From: Rubrimonas sp036770645
Lineage (GTDB): Bacteria; Pseudomonadota; Alphaproteobacteria; Rhodobacterales; Rhodobacteraceae
Reading direction: 5' to 3'
DNA: 17,264 nt
Assembly (NCBI GenBank): GCA_036770645.1
Contig: DAIPIU010000055.1
Span: forward strand, 1 to 17,264
In this document: positions 1 through 6,490 of the stretch, piece by piece
Layout: each line of letters opens with the position of its first letter
How positions within the stretch are numbered: the first letter of the stretch is position 1
Made by a program: the position numbers and the translations under genes
The notes under the pieces: model-generated
Told to the model about the DNA's origin: nothing
Seen by the model: only the letters and a program-made list of their open reading frames with translations
The model's database searches: none

Positions 1-229
1 CGGCCTTGCGGGCGGCGAGCGCCGCGGCGATCTCGTCCTTCAGCGCGTTCAGCGCTGGGCCGGCGGCGGCGCGCGCCTCGGGCGGCATGGCGCCCAGTTC
101 GCGCATGCGCAGCGAGACCTCGCCCTTCTTGCCGAGCGCGCCGAGCCGCGCGGCCTCGAGCGCCGCCTCGTCGGCGGCGGCGGCGATTTCCGCCAGGTGT
201 CGGGCGCGCAGGGCGTCGAGGCCGTCCAT
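1..229 (-). CDS. pheS: Phenylalanine--tRNA ligase alpha subunit, N-terminal part (runs off left edge)
   Basis: PheS is the catalytic subunit of the cytoplasmic (alpha-beta)2 synthetase that charges tRNA-Phe. About 76 N-terminal residues are visible. They form the charged alpha-helical coiled-coil arm typical of bacterial PheS, including the LGKKGEVSLRMRELG stretch (around residues 33-47), which matches the family's conserved 'GKKG..(T/S)..M..LG' region, followed by a helix rich in Ala, Glu and Lys. The catalytic class II domain lies outside the window. The start is the ATG at 229-227, with a GGAG-type ribosome binding site about 8 bases upstream. The gene is divergent from the EamA permease gene, and no rpmI/rplT genes lie immediately upstream, unlike in many bacteria where pheST follows rplT. 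Identity rests on the N-terminal arm only, but that arm is distinctive. Confidence 0.92.
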   Translation of the reverse strand, partial: MDGLDALRARHLAEIAAAADEAALEAARLGALGKKGEVSLRMRELGAMPPEARAAAGPALNALKDEIAAALAARKA

Positions 230-258
230 GGGTTCGCTCCGTCTTTCGGGCAGGGCGC

Positions 259-286
259 GGCATAGCATGGCGGCCCGGCGTTGCAA
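259..286 (-). promoter_or_regulatory. Candidate sigma70-like promoter for pheS
   Basis: On the minus strand TTGCAA (286-281) is followed after 16 bases by TATGCC (264-259), about 30 bases upstream of the pheS start. The -35 box matches four of six consensus positions; the -10 box matches only its first three. In a sequence this GC-rich such AT-containing hexamers are uncommon, but the call is weak. No attenuator or T-box structure was seen in this short leader. Confidence 0.25.
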
Positions 287-354
287 GCCGCCCCTCGCCG
301 GGCGCCCGGCGCGGGGCTAGGTTGCGCGGCCCGAGCGCCCGAAGGAAGCCTCCG

Positions 355-1221
355 ATGTCCGCCCTGCGCCTGATCCCGACCATCCTGCTGGCCCTCGTCG
401 CCTTCGCGGCGAACTCGGTGCTCTGCCGCCTCGCGCTGGCCTCCGGCGCCATCGGGCCGGGCGCCTTCACGGCGGTGCGGCTGGTGTCGGGGGCGCTCGC
501 GCTGCTGGCCATCGCCGCGCTCACCGGGCGGCTGGGGGCGGTGCGGGCGGCGCTGCGGCCGGTCGCGGCGCTGGCGCTGTTCGCCTATGCGGGCGCGTTC
601 TCCTTCGCCTATGTGCGGCTCGACACGGGGACCGGCGCGCTGATCCTGTTCGGGGCGGTGCAGGCGGCGATGTTCGGCGGCGGGCTGTGGCTCGGCGAGC
701 GGCCGCCGCTGATGCGCTGGGTCGGGGCGGGCACGGCGCTGGCGGGGCTGGCCTGGCTGGCGCTGCCCGGGGCGGACGCGCCCGATGCGCTGGGCGCGCT
801 GCTGATGGCGCTCAGCGGGGCGGCCTGGGGCGTGTTCTCGCTGAAGGGCCGCGACGCCGGCCCGCCGGGCGCGGCGGTGACGGCGGCCTTCCTGCTGTCG
901 GCGCCGCTCGGCCTCGGGCTCTGGGCGCTCGCGGGGGCGGCCGGCGAGGCGGGCGGGGCCAGCGCGGCGGGGCTGGCGCTGGCCGTCGCCTCGGGCGCGC
1001 TCGCCTCGGGCGGGGGCTATGCGCTCTGGTACGCCGTGCTGCCGCGGATCGACGCGAGCCTCGCCGGCGTCGCGCAGCTGACCGTGCCGCTGCTGGCGCT
1101 GCTGGGCGGGATCGAGTTCCTGGGCGAGGCGATCCCCGCGCGCTTTCCCCTGGCCGCGACCCTGATCCTCGGCGGCGTCGGCGCGGCGACGCTGGCGGGG
1201 CGGTTCAGCGCCCGGCGATGA
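355..1221 (+). CDS. DMT superfamily permease (EamA family)
   Basis: This is a 288-residue, highly hydrophobic inner-membrane protein with about ten predicted membrane segments, the usual length and layout for two tandem EamA repeats of the drug/metabolite transporter superfamily. Supporting features are the N-terminal helix containing 'AFAANSVLCRLAL', the conserved Arg-rich turn 'FTAVRLVSGALALL' near residues 37-50, and second-repeat elements ending in 'VAQLTVPLLALLGGIEFLGE', close to the family's 'l.Pv.a.l.g...lgE' pattern. The substrate cannot be read from sequence; amino acids, metabolites or drugs are exported by relatives. The ATG at 355 was preferred to an upstream TTG at 322 because AAGGAAG (342-348) sits just ahead of it and the hydrophobic helix begins right after. 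The 3' end overlaps the convergent J-domain gene by 17 bases. Confidence 0.85.
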   Translation: MSALRLIPTILLALVAFAANSVLCRLALASGAIGPGAFTAVRLVSGALALLAIAALTGRLGAVRAALRPVAALALFAYAGAFSFAYVRLDTGTGALILFGAVQAAMFGGGLWLGERPPLMRWVGAGTALAGLAWLALPGADAPDALGALLMALSGAAWGVFSLKGRDAGPPGAAVTAAFLLSAPLGLGLWALAGAAGEAGGASAAGLALAVASGALASGGGYALWYAVLPRIDASLAGVAQLTVPLLALLGGIEFLGEAIPARFPLAATLILGGVGAATLAGRFSARR

Positions 1222-1882
1222 TCGCCTCGTAGGCGGCGTTGACGCGGGCGAGCCGGGCGGTCGCCAGCTTCACCGCCTCCTCCGGCACGCCCGCGGCGAT
1301 CAGCCGGTCGGGGTGGCTGTCGCGCACCAGCCTGCGCCAGCGCGCGCGCACCGTCTCCGGATCGCTGCCGCAGGGCAGGCCCAGCACGGCGAAGGGCTCG
1401 CAGTCGGGTTCGGCCCAGGGGGCGCGCATCGCGGCGAACTCATCCGCGGTCAGGCCGAAGATTTCCGCGACGCGGGCAAGGAAGGCGTCCTCGTGCGGGT
1501 GATAGGCCCCGTCGGCCAGCGCGATGTGGAACAGCCCGTCGAGCAGGTCGCGCAGGGCCGGGGCGCGGGGGCCGAACATGCGGGCGATCTGGCCCGCATA
1601 GGCCTCGAAACCGGCCACGTCCTGACGGGCGTAGTCGTAGAGCCGCGCCGCATCCGCCTCGGCCTCGCGCGGGATGGCGAACACTGTGCGGAAGGCCGCC
1701 ACCTCGTCGCGGGTCACGCGGCCGTCGGCCTTGGCCATCTTGGCCCCCAGCGCGATCACCGCGATGGTGAAGGCCACGCGCCGCTCCGGCGGCGTCGCCA
1801 GCGCCGCAAGCACGGCCGACAGCCCCTCGCCGCGGGCAAGGGCGGCGACGGCCTCGGTGATGCGGTGCCAGAGCGACGTCAT
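1205..1882 (-). CDS. TerB/J-domain protein (DjlA-like DnaJ family co-chaperone)
   Basis: A 225-residue protein with two recognisable modules. Residues about 35-155 form an all-helical TerB-like domain with two acidic repeats, 'AKADGRVTRDE' (around 50-60) and 'ALADGAYHPHED' (around 121-132), typical of TerB metal-binding motifs. Residues about 161-225 are a J domain with the invariant HPD at 190-192, preceded by 'RWRRLVRDSHPDR', so it should stimulate DnaK ATPase. The arrangement resembles DjlA, but there is no N-terminal membrane segment, so the protein is probably cytoplasmic. The start ATG (1882-1880) has AGGAT about 8 bases ahead. The gene converges on the EamA permease gene and overlaps its last 17 bases. 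The client of this co-chaperone is unknown. Confidence 0.85.
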   Translation of the reverse strand: MTSLWHRITEAVAALARGEGLSAVLAALATPPERRVAFTIAVIALGAKMAKADGRVTRDEVAAFRTVFAIPREAEADAARLYDYARQDVAGFEAYAGQIARMFGPRAPALRDLLDGLFHIALADGAYHPHEDAFLARVAEIFGLTADEFAAMRAPWAEPDCEPFAVLGLPCGSDPETVRARWRRLVRDSHPDRLIAAGVPEEAVKLATARLARVNAAYEAIIAGR

Positions 1883-2080
1883 GCCGGCGATCCTAGAGCG
1901 CTATCCTGCCGGAGTGAAACGGGCATCGGGCGGGTAGCGCGGCCGGACCGGAGGGGCCGGGGCAGTCGGGCCGGGGCGCGACGCCGCGCCGCGGACCTCG
2001 ACATGCATCTCGGTTGTTGCCGCGACCGCCGCAACGGCGGATGGTTCCGCCGCGCGCAGCATCCAGGGGGAGAGACGGCG

Positions 2081-2526
2081 ATGACAACGCGAAAGACGGG
2101 CCCGCTCGCGGCGATGGCCGCCCTGACGCTCGCGGCCTGCGCCGCGCCCGAGGAGGCCCTGCGTTCGGCGGCCTTCGAGGCGACCGCCGAGACAACGGCG
2201 ACCATCGAGACCGTCGACCCCCAGACCCGCGAGGTGCTGCTGCGCACCGAGGACGGGCGCTTCGTGACCGTCGTCGCCGGGCCGGAGGTGCGCAACTTCG
2301 ACCAGCTCGCCCCCGCCGACCGTGTCCGTGCGGTGTTCACCGAAAGCGTGGTGGCCGCCGTCGCCGCCCCGGACGAGCGCANNNNNNNNNNNNNNNNNNN
2401 NNNNNNNNNNNNNNNNNNNNNNNNNNNNNNNNNNNNNNNNNNNNNNNNNNNNNNNNNNNNNNNNNNNNNNNNNNNNNNNNNGTCGATTTCGTGCAGGCCT
2501 TCGCCATCGGCATCGTCGAACTCTGA
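2081..2526 (+). CDS. Small predicted lipoprotein, interrupted by an assembly gap
   Basis: The start ATG at 2081 follows a purine-rich AGGGGGAGAGA ribosome binding site. The N-terminus has basic residues, a hydrophobic stretch and a lipobox ending at Cys20 (L-A-A-C), so an acylated envelope protein is expected. Residues about 40-90 form a beta-rich segment containing 'TIETVDPQTREVLLRTEDG' and 'VVAGPEVRNFDQL', a pattern I associate with uncharacterised small alphaproteobacterial lipoproteins; I cannot name a function. The sequence runs into 100 Ns at 2382. After the gap, 2482-2526 reads VDFVQAFAIGIVEL and a TGA, plausible as the C-terminus of the same protein. The two sides are in different frames with a 100-base gap, so the real gap length must be 2 modulo 3. 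This is not evidence of a pseudogene. Confidence 0.65.
2382..2481. other. Assembly gap (100 N)
   Basis: Exactly 100 unknown bases, the conventional placeholder length for a scaffold join of unknown size. It lies inside the small lipoprotein gene. Confidence 0.98.
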
Positions 2527-2545
2527 TGCCCGGCGCGCCCCGGCC

Positions 2546-3100
2546 TCAGGCGGTCGGGGCGGCGGGGGCCTGATCCGCCCCCGTCAGGCCCGCGCGATAC
2601 CGGCGCGCGTTGGCGCGGTAGCGCTCGGCGGATTTCAGCAGGCCGGCCACCGCCGCCGGGTCGAGCGTGCGCACCGCCTTGGCCGGCTGGCCCATCACAA
2701 GGCTGCCGTCGGGGATCTCCTTGCCCTCGGTCACCAGCGCGTTCGCGCCGACAAGGCAGCCCCGGCCGATGCGTGCGCCGTTCAGAACCACCGCGCCCAT
2801 GCCGATCAGGCTGCCGTCGCCCACGGTGCAGCCGTGCAGGATGGCGTTGTGGCCCACTGTCGCGTCTGCCCCGATGGTCAGCGGCTGGCCGGGGTCGGTG
2901 TGCAGCACGCAGCCGTCCTGCACGTTCGAACCCGCGCCGACCTCGATCCATTCATTGTCGCCGCGCAGCACGGCGTTGAACCAGACGCTCGCGCCCGGCA
3001 GCAGGCGCACGCGCCCGATCAGGCGCGCGCCGGGCGCGACGTAGAAATCGCCGTCCCCGGGCAGTTCCGGCGCGATGCCGTCGAGGGTCAGGATCTGCAT
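2546..3100 (-). CDS. Gamma-class carbonic anhydrase-like protein (left-handed beta-helix, YrdA/PaaY type)
   Basis: A 184-residue protein made of hexapeptide repeats that fold into the left-handed beta-helix of the gamma-carbonic anhydrase/YrdA group, at the usual length. Three candidate zinc-ligand histidines are present: His67 ('VLHTD'), His84 and His89 ('VGHNAILHG'). The conserved active-site surroundings Arg46/Asp48 ('NAVLRGD') and Gln61/Asp62 ('NVQDG') are also there. Carbonic anhydrase activity is possible, but many YrdA/PaaY relatives have no proven substrate, so this is a family call. The gene starts at the ATG at 3100-3098 behind a strong AGGGGAGG, 20 bases after the gmk stop, and is probably the last gene of the yicC-gmk operon. 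The C-terminus (last about 20 residues) is an Ala/Pro-rich tail. It converges on the lipoprotein gene with a 19-base gap. Confidence 0.88.
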   Translation of the reverse strand: MQILTLDGIAPELPGDGDFYVAPGARLIGRVRLLPGASVWFNAVLRGDNEWIEVGAGSNVQDGCVLHTDPGQPLTIGADATVGHNAILHGCTVGDGSLIGMGAVVLNGARIGRGCLVGANALVTEGKEIPDGSLVMGQPAKAVRTLDPAAVAGLLKSAERYRANARRYRAGLTGADQAPAAPTA

Positions 3101-3120
3101 CGTCTCGGCCTCCCCTTCCG

Positions 3121-3810
3121 TCAGGCCATCGCGTCGAGGAAGGCGTGCAGGCCCGTCAGCCGCGACCGCCGGCAGCGTTCGGCGGCGAGGATGGCCTGCA
3201 GCGCCGCCTCGCTGGCGGCCAGATCGTCGTTCACCACGACATAGTCATAGTCGGGGCAGTGCGCGATCTCGGCCCGCGCCTGCGCCATGCGCCGGGCGAC
3301 GGTCTCGGGCGCGTCCTGGTTGCGCGCCACGAGGCGGCGGTGCAGCTCGTCGATCGAGGGCGGCAGGATGAACACGCTGACGACATCGGCCGCGAGCGCG
3401 CTGGCGCGCAGCTGGGCCGCGCCCTGCCAGTCCACGTCGAACAGCACGTCGCGCCCCTCGGCCAGCCAGGCGTCGACCGGCGCGCGGGGGGTGCCGTAGC
3501 CGTTGCCGAACACCTCGGCATGCTCGAGCAAGGCCCCGGCAGCCACGCGGGCGTCGTAGCCGTCGCGATCGATGAAGTGATAGTCGATGCCGTCGACCTC
3601 CGCCGGACGCCGGGGCCGCGTGGTGACCGACACCGACAGGATGAGGCCCGGCTCGGCCCCCAGCAGGCGGCGCGCGAGCGTCGTCTTGCCGGCGCCCGAC
3701 GGCGAGGACAGCACGAACAGAAGCCCGCGGCGGGCGATGGCGGCCGGGCCGGGGGACGGGCCGGCGGGCCCGGCGGCACGGCGGGTGGCGGTCTCGGCGG
3801 CTGCGGTCAT
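3121..3810 (-). CDS. gmk: Guanylate kinase
   Basis: Cytoplasmic enzyme that phosphorylates GMP (and dGMP) with ATP to GDP, required for GTP and (p)ppGpp supply. The 229-residue product has the P-loop 'SSPSGAGKTT' at residues 35-44, the GMP-binding segment 'SVTTRPRRPAEVDGIDYHF' (about 61-79) and 'EVFGNGYGTPR' (about 99-109), all diagnostic for Gmk. The N-terminus carries about 25 extra Ala/Pro/Gly-rich residues compared with the usual roughly 205-residue enzyme. The start is the ATG at 3810-3808, which overlaps the yicC stop as ATGA and implies translational coupling. An in-frame ATG 93 bases upstream (3903) lies inside yicC and adds only non-family sequence, so it was rejected. An internal start closer to the core cannot be excluded. 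Confidence 0.96.
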   Translation of the reverse strand: MTAAAETATRRAAGPAGPSPGPAAIARRGLLFVLSSPSGAGKTTLARRLLGAEPGLILSVSVTTRPRRPAEVDGIDYHFIDRDGYDARVAAGALLEHAEVFGNGYGTPRAPVDAWLAEGRDVLFDVDWQGAAQLRASALAADVVSVFILPPSIDELHRRLVARNQDAPETVARRMAQARAEIAHCPDYDYVVVNDDLAASEAALQAILAAERCRRSRLTGLHAFLDAMA

Positions 3811-4724
3811 GCGATGTTCTGCGCCTGCTCGCGGATCTGGTCGATCAGCACCTTCAGCGCCAGGCCGGCCGCCGTCAGCGGCTCGGAGGCAGATTTGGCG
3901 CACAGCGTGTTGGCCTCGCGCGCGAATTCCTGGCTCAGGAAATCGAGCTCGCGCCCGACGGGCCCGTCCGTGGCCAGCAGGGCGCGGGCGGCGGCGACAT
4001 GGGCGCGCAGGCGGTCGATCTCCTCGCGCACGTCCTGCTTCACCGCCAGCAGCGCCAGCTCCTGCGCCAGCCGGTCGGGGGCGGGCGCGCCCGCCCCGGC
4101 GGCCGAAAGCAGCGCCGTAACCCGGGCGGCGAGCAGGGCGGGCGCGGCGGCGGCCTGGGCCTCATGCGCGCGCTCCGCTTCCGCGGTGCGCGCGGCCACC
4201 GCGTCGAGCACAGCCTCCATCGCGACCGCGATCCGCGCCCCTTCGGCCGCGCGCGCGGCGGCAAGCCGTTCGAGGCAGGCGTCGAGACCGGCCAGCGCCG
4301 CATCGCGCAGGTCTGGCGCTGGCTCGGCGCCGCCCGGTCCGCGCCCGGCGTCGAGCACGCCGCGCAGGGCCAGCAGGCGCTCGGGCGCGACCGGCGCGAC
4401 CTCGAGGCCTGCGGCCTCGAGCGCGGCCCGCGCCTCGGCCGCCGCGGCGGCCGCAGCCGCCAGCGCCGCGCGGTCCGGTGCCATGCCGCCCGGCGCGGCG
4501 GCCTCGGCGACCCGCAGCGCCAGGGTGACGGCCCCGCGGCGCAGGGGGGCGGCCCGGCGCCGCACCTCGGGCTCGAGCGCCTCCCAGCCTTCCGGCAGGC
4601 GCAGGCGCAGGTCGAGGCCGCGGGCGTTGACGCTGCGCGCCTCCCACCGCCAGACCGTCGCCTGCGGCCCGGCGCCGAGCGCGCCCTCCGCGATCGCGAA
4701 ACCTGTCATGCTGATGCTGCTCAT
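3807..4724 (-). CDS. yicC: YicC family endoribonuclease
   Basis: A 305-residue member of the YicC family (N-terminal YicC-like domain plus C-terminal DUF1732). Escherichia coli YicC is an endoribonuclease implicated in small-RNA turnover. Visible hallmarks are the N-terminal 'SISMTGFA' start, 'SVNARGLDLRLRLPEG' (about 31-46), and the C-terminal block 'REEIDRLRAHV' (about 233-243), 'GRELDFLSQEFAREANT' (about 257-273) and 'KVLIDQIREQAQNIA' at the end. The middle is an Ala-rich helical region. The chosen ATG at 4724 gives a family-like N-terminus with AAGGCG about 10 bases upstream; an in-frame ATG at 4709 is an alternative. yicC is first in a probable operon with gmk and the carbonic anhydrase-like gene, and yicC next to gmk is a widespread bacterial arrangement. 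See the separate entry for the hairpin in its leader. Confidence 0.93.
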   Translation of the reverse strand: MSSISMTGFAIAEGALGAGPQATVWRWEARSVNARGLDLRLRLPEGWEALEPEVRRRAAPLRRGAVTLALRVAEAAAPGGMAPDRAALAAAAAAAAEARAALEAAGLEVAPVAPERLLALRGVLDAGRGPGGAEPAPDLRDAALAGLDACLERLAAARAAEGARIAVAMEAVLDAVAARTAEAERAHEAQAAAAPALLAARVTALLSAAGAGAPAPDRLAQELALLAVKQDVREEIDRLRAHVAAARALLATDGPVGRELDFLSQEFAREANTLCAKSASEPLTAAGLALKVLIDQIREQAQNIA

Positions 4725-4798
4725 GCGTGCGAATCGCCTTCGGCACCGGATTGCGCGTGGACGGATGCGCGCGGGAACCCTACCCTGATGCGCGTGGG

Positions 4799-4825
4799 AA
4801 AAAAAACCTGCCGGCGTGGGCGGCA
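4799..4825 (-). terminator. Hairpin followed by a U8 tract in the yicC leader (attenuator-like)
   Basis: Read on the minus strand, TGCCG (4825-4821) pairs with CGGCA (4813-4809) around a 7-base loop. GG and then eight T residues (4806-4799) follow. A GC-rich stem followed by a run of U is the classic intrinsic terminator form, and it is the only such U-tract seen in this GC-rich window. It sits about 75-100 bases upstream of yicC, with no minus-strand gene immediately behind it: the neighbour is the divergent PAS gene. It may be an attenuator in the yicC-gmk leader or a stop for antisense transcription. The stem is only 5 bp, so confidence is moderate. Confidence 0.4.
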
Positions 4826-4902
4826 TTGGACAGAATTTAACGGAATCGCGGCTAACGGGACATGGACGGGGCCGCAGGTGGCGTAAGGGGAGCGTCTATC
4901 CC

Positions 4903-5673
4903 ATGCTTGAACCGATCGACAGCGGGACGGAGCGCATCATAATGGGACGGCTGTCCGAGTTCGGCACGCTGGCGCTGACCCATCCCGATCTCGTCGCGGT
5001 GCACGCGATGTGGGACGGGCTGCGCGGCGACCGGCCTGTGCCGTTCCGGGCCGAACTCGACGCCGGACGCATCGGCGCGCGGGCGCCGTTCCTCGCCATC
5101 CTCGAATATGTCGGCCCGTCCAACTTCCGCATCCGCATCGCCGGCGACCGCCTGAACAAGTGGTTCGGCCTGGAGCTGCGCGGCATGAGCGCGCTGTCGA
5201 TGGTGGCCGCCCAGTGCCGCAACCATGTGCAGGCGGCCCTGAACCGCGTGACGGGAGAGCCCGCGGTGGCCGCCCTTCAGGGCGAGGCACGGGCCGATTC
5301 GGGCTTTTCCGCGCCGTTCGAGATGGCGCTGCTGCCGATGCGCAGCGATTTCGGCAAGGTCGACCGGGTGCTCGTCGGCATGTGGCTCACCGACGGCCGC
5401 GCGCTGGCCCCCGCGCCCCTGCGCCTTGTTCCCTCGCAGATCACCGTCGCTCCGATCGCCGAGGAGGAAGAGGCGATGGACGAGGCGCTGACCACCGTTT
5501 CCGAGGCGCCCGCGGACCCGACGCCGGCCGCCGCCCCGTCCCTTCCCGACCCTGCCGCGCAGGACGATGACGATGCGGCGGCCCGGGCCGCCGAGGCGCG
5601 GCGCGAGGCATCGGGACCGATGATCAAGGAACCCGGCCGCCGCGGCCATCTGCGGCTGGTGAAGAAGACCTGA
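4903..5673 (+). CDS. PAS domain-containing protein (PAS_5 family) with charged C-terminal tail
   Basis: A 256-residue soluble protein. Residues about 28-170 match the PAS_5 style found in many alphaproteobacteria: 'HPDLVAVHAMWDGLRGD' near the start, then 'FLAILEYVGPSNFRIRIAGDRLNKWFGLELRGMSALSM' across about 63-100, where the family has 'Y.FR..Gt.l...fG.dl.G'. The beta-strand 'FEMALLPMRSDFGKVDRVLVGM' (about 139-160) closes the fold. Residues about 186-256 are a low-complexity acidic, Ala/Pro-rich tail ending in the basic stretch 'GRRGHLRLVKKT'. There is no kinase, cyclase or DNA-binding domain, so the role is probably sensory or adaptor, but ligand and partner are unknown. The start ATG at 4903 follows AAGGGGA (4885-4891); an in-frame ATG at 4942 is possible. 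The gene is divergent from yicC. Confidence 0.75.
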   Translation: MLEPIDSGTERIIMGRLSEFGTLALTHPDLVAVHAMWDGLRGDRPVPFRAELDAGRIGARAPFLAILEYVGPSNFRIRIAGDRLNKWFGLELRGMSALSMVAAQCRNHVQAALNRVTGEPAVAALQGEARADSGFSAPFEMALLPMRSDFGKVDRVLVGMWLTDGRALAPAPLRLVPSQITVAPIAEEEEAMDEALTTVSEAPADPTPAAAPSLPDPAAQDDDDAAARAAEARREASGPMIKEPGRRGHLRLVKKT

Positions 5674-5687
5674 CGGGCGAAGCCGTC
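5672..5687. terminator. Weak hairpin between convergent PAS and TIGR02186 genes
   Basis: GACGG (5672-5676) and CCGTC (5683-5687) form a 5-bp stem around a 6-base loop, starting at the PAS gene stop codon. There is no U-tract on either strand. Its place between convergent genes makes a terminator role plausible, but the structure is small. Confidence 0.25.
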
Positions 5688-5710
5688 CCCCGGCCCCGCG
5701 CAAAGGGCGC

Positions 5711-6490
5711 TCAGCGCCGCAGCCGCCGGAACCCCTCCGAGGCGGCCAACGCCGCCGCAACCGCCACGGCGATGGCCAGCGCGCCGTAAAGCAGCGGGCG
5801 TTCGGTCGCAGTCTGGTGCACGAGGCGCTCGAAACCCTCCTTGCGGACCTCGATCACCGTCTCGAAACCGTCGATCACCGCGCGGTCGCGGGTCAGCAGC
5901 ACCTGCGCGGCATAGCTGCCCTCGACGATGTTGGCCGGCAGGGCGAAGGTCGCGCGGAACAGCATCCCCTCGTCCACCGTCACGCCGCCGGGATCGACGA
6001 CATACAGGCCCTCGGCCGCGCGCAGCCGGGCCACGGCCTCGAGGAACCCCTCGCGCGGCTCGATGGTCTGGCGCGCGCCGACATAGCGCAGCGCGTGCTC
6101 CAGCGACACGCGGCGCCGCAGGTCCTCGGTGTGGCTGATGGTGTCGAAGAACGGCCCCGTGGTGGCGACGGCGTAATAGCTGGGTGCGGCGTCGAGCAGC
6201 GCGGATTCGCGGTTGATCCAGACGCCGAAGGCGCGGTCCTTGCGGCGCACCACCAGCGGCTGCGACGGGCCCTGCACCTTGACCACCAGGCCCAGCGGCG
6301 CGTCGTCGCCGGCGGCATCGCGGGCGATCGCCCCGTAGACGAAGATCTCCGACCCCTCGAAGCCCGCGGTGATGGCGATCCGGTTCTGCTTCAGCGCCGC
6401 GACCACGCGCGCGCCGCCCTCCGCCTGCCCGGACCCTGTCGCGCCGGCACCTCCGGCCGCAAGCGCGAGTGCGAGCGCCGCGGCCCTCAT
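5711..6490 (-). CDS. TIGR02186/Alph_Pro_TM family membrane-anchored protein
   Basis: A 259-residue protein with a short N-terminal signal sequence (about residues 1-17, Ala/Leu rich, ending near 'AGA'), a long periplasmic beta-rich region and one C-terminal membrane helix (about 233-251) followed by a basic 'RRLRR' tail. Recognisable segments include 'QNRIAITAGFEGSEIFVYGA' (about 35-54) and 'ALPANIVEGSYAAQVLLTRD' (about 183-202). This matches the uncharacterised alphaproteobacterial family I know as TIGR02186 (Pfam Alph_Pro_TM), which commonly sits beside a TauE/SafE permease. Here it starts inside the tauE stop codon (ATGA overlap at 6487-6490), so the two are translationally coupled. Function is unknown; a periplasmic partner of the permease is an inference. 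Confidence 0.8.
   Translation of the reverse strand: MRAAALALALAAGGAGATGSGQAEGGARVVAALKQNRIAITAGFEGSEIFVYGAIARDAAGDDAPLGLVVKVQGPSQPLVVRRKDRAFGVWINRESALLDAAPSYYAVATTGPFFDTISHTEDLRRRVSLEHALRYVGARQTIEPREGFLEAVARLRAAEGLYVVDPGGVTVDEGMLFRATFALPANIVEGSYAAQVLLTRDRAVIDGFETVIEVRKEGFERLVHQTATERPLLYGALAIAVAVAAALAASEGFRRLRR

Noticed and set aside
2081..2526. Lipoprotein gene as a frameshifted pseudogene
   Set aside because: The frame change falls across an arbitrary 100-N gap, so it carries no information about an actual frameshift.
2536..2561. Inverted repeat CGCCCCG/CGGGGCG between the lipoprotein and carbonic anhydrase genes as a terminator
   Set aside because: A 12-base loop, no U-tract, and it overlaps the end of the carbonic anhydrase coding sequence; likely a chance GC match.
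1313..3244. Long plus-strand open frame crossing the gap
   Set aside because: It is antisense to the J-domain, carbonic anhydrase and part of gmk genes, is composed of Arg/Ala/Gly/His-rich shadow sequence and runs through the Ns. Only the 2081-2381 part is a real gene.
3145..4788. 547-codon plus-strand open frame opposite gmk and yicC
   Set aside because: No recognisable domain; low-complexity Ala/Ser/Arg sequence typical of antisense frames in GC-rich DNA, while both minus-strand genes have clear family motifs.
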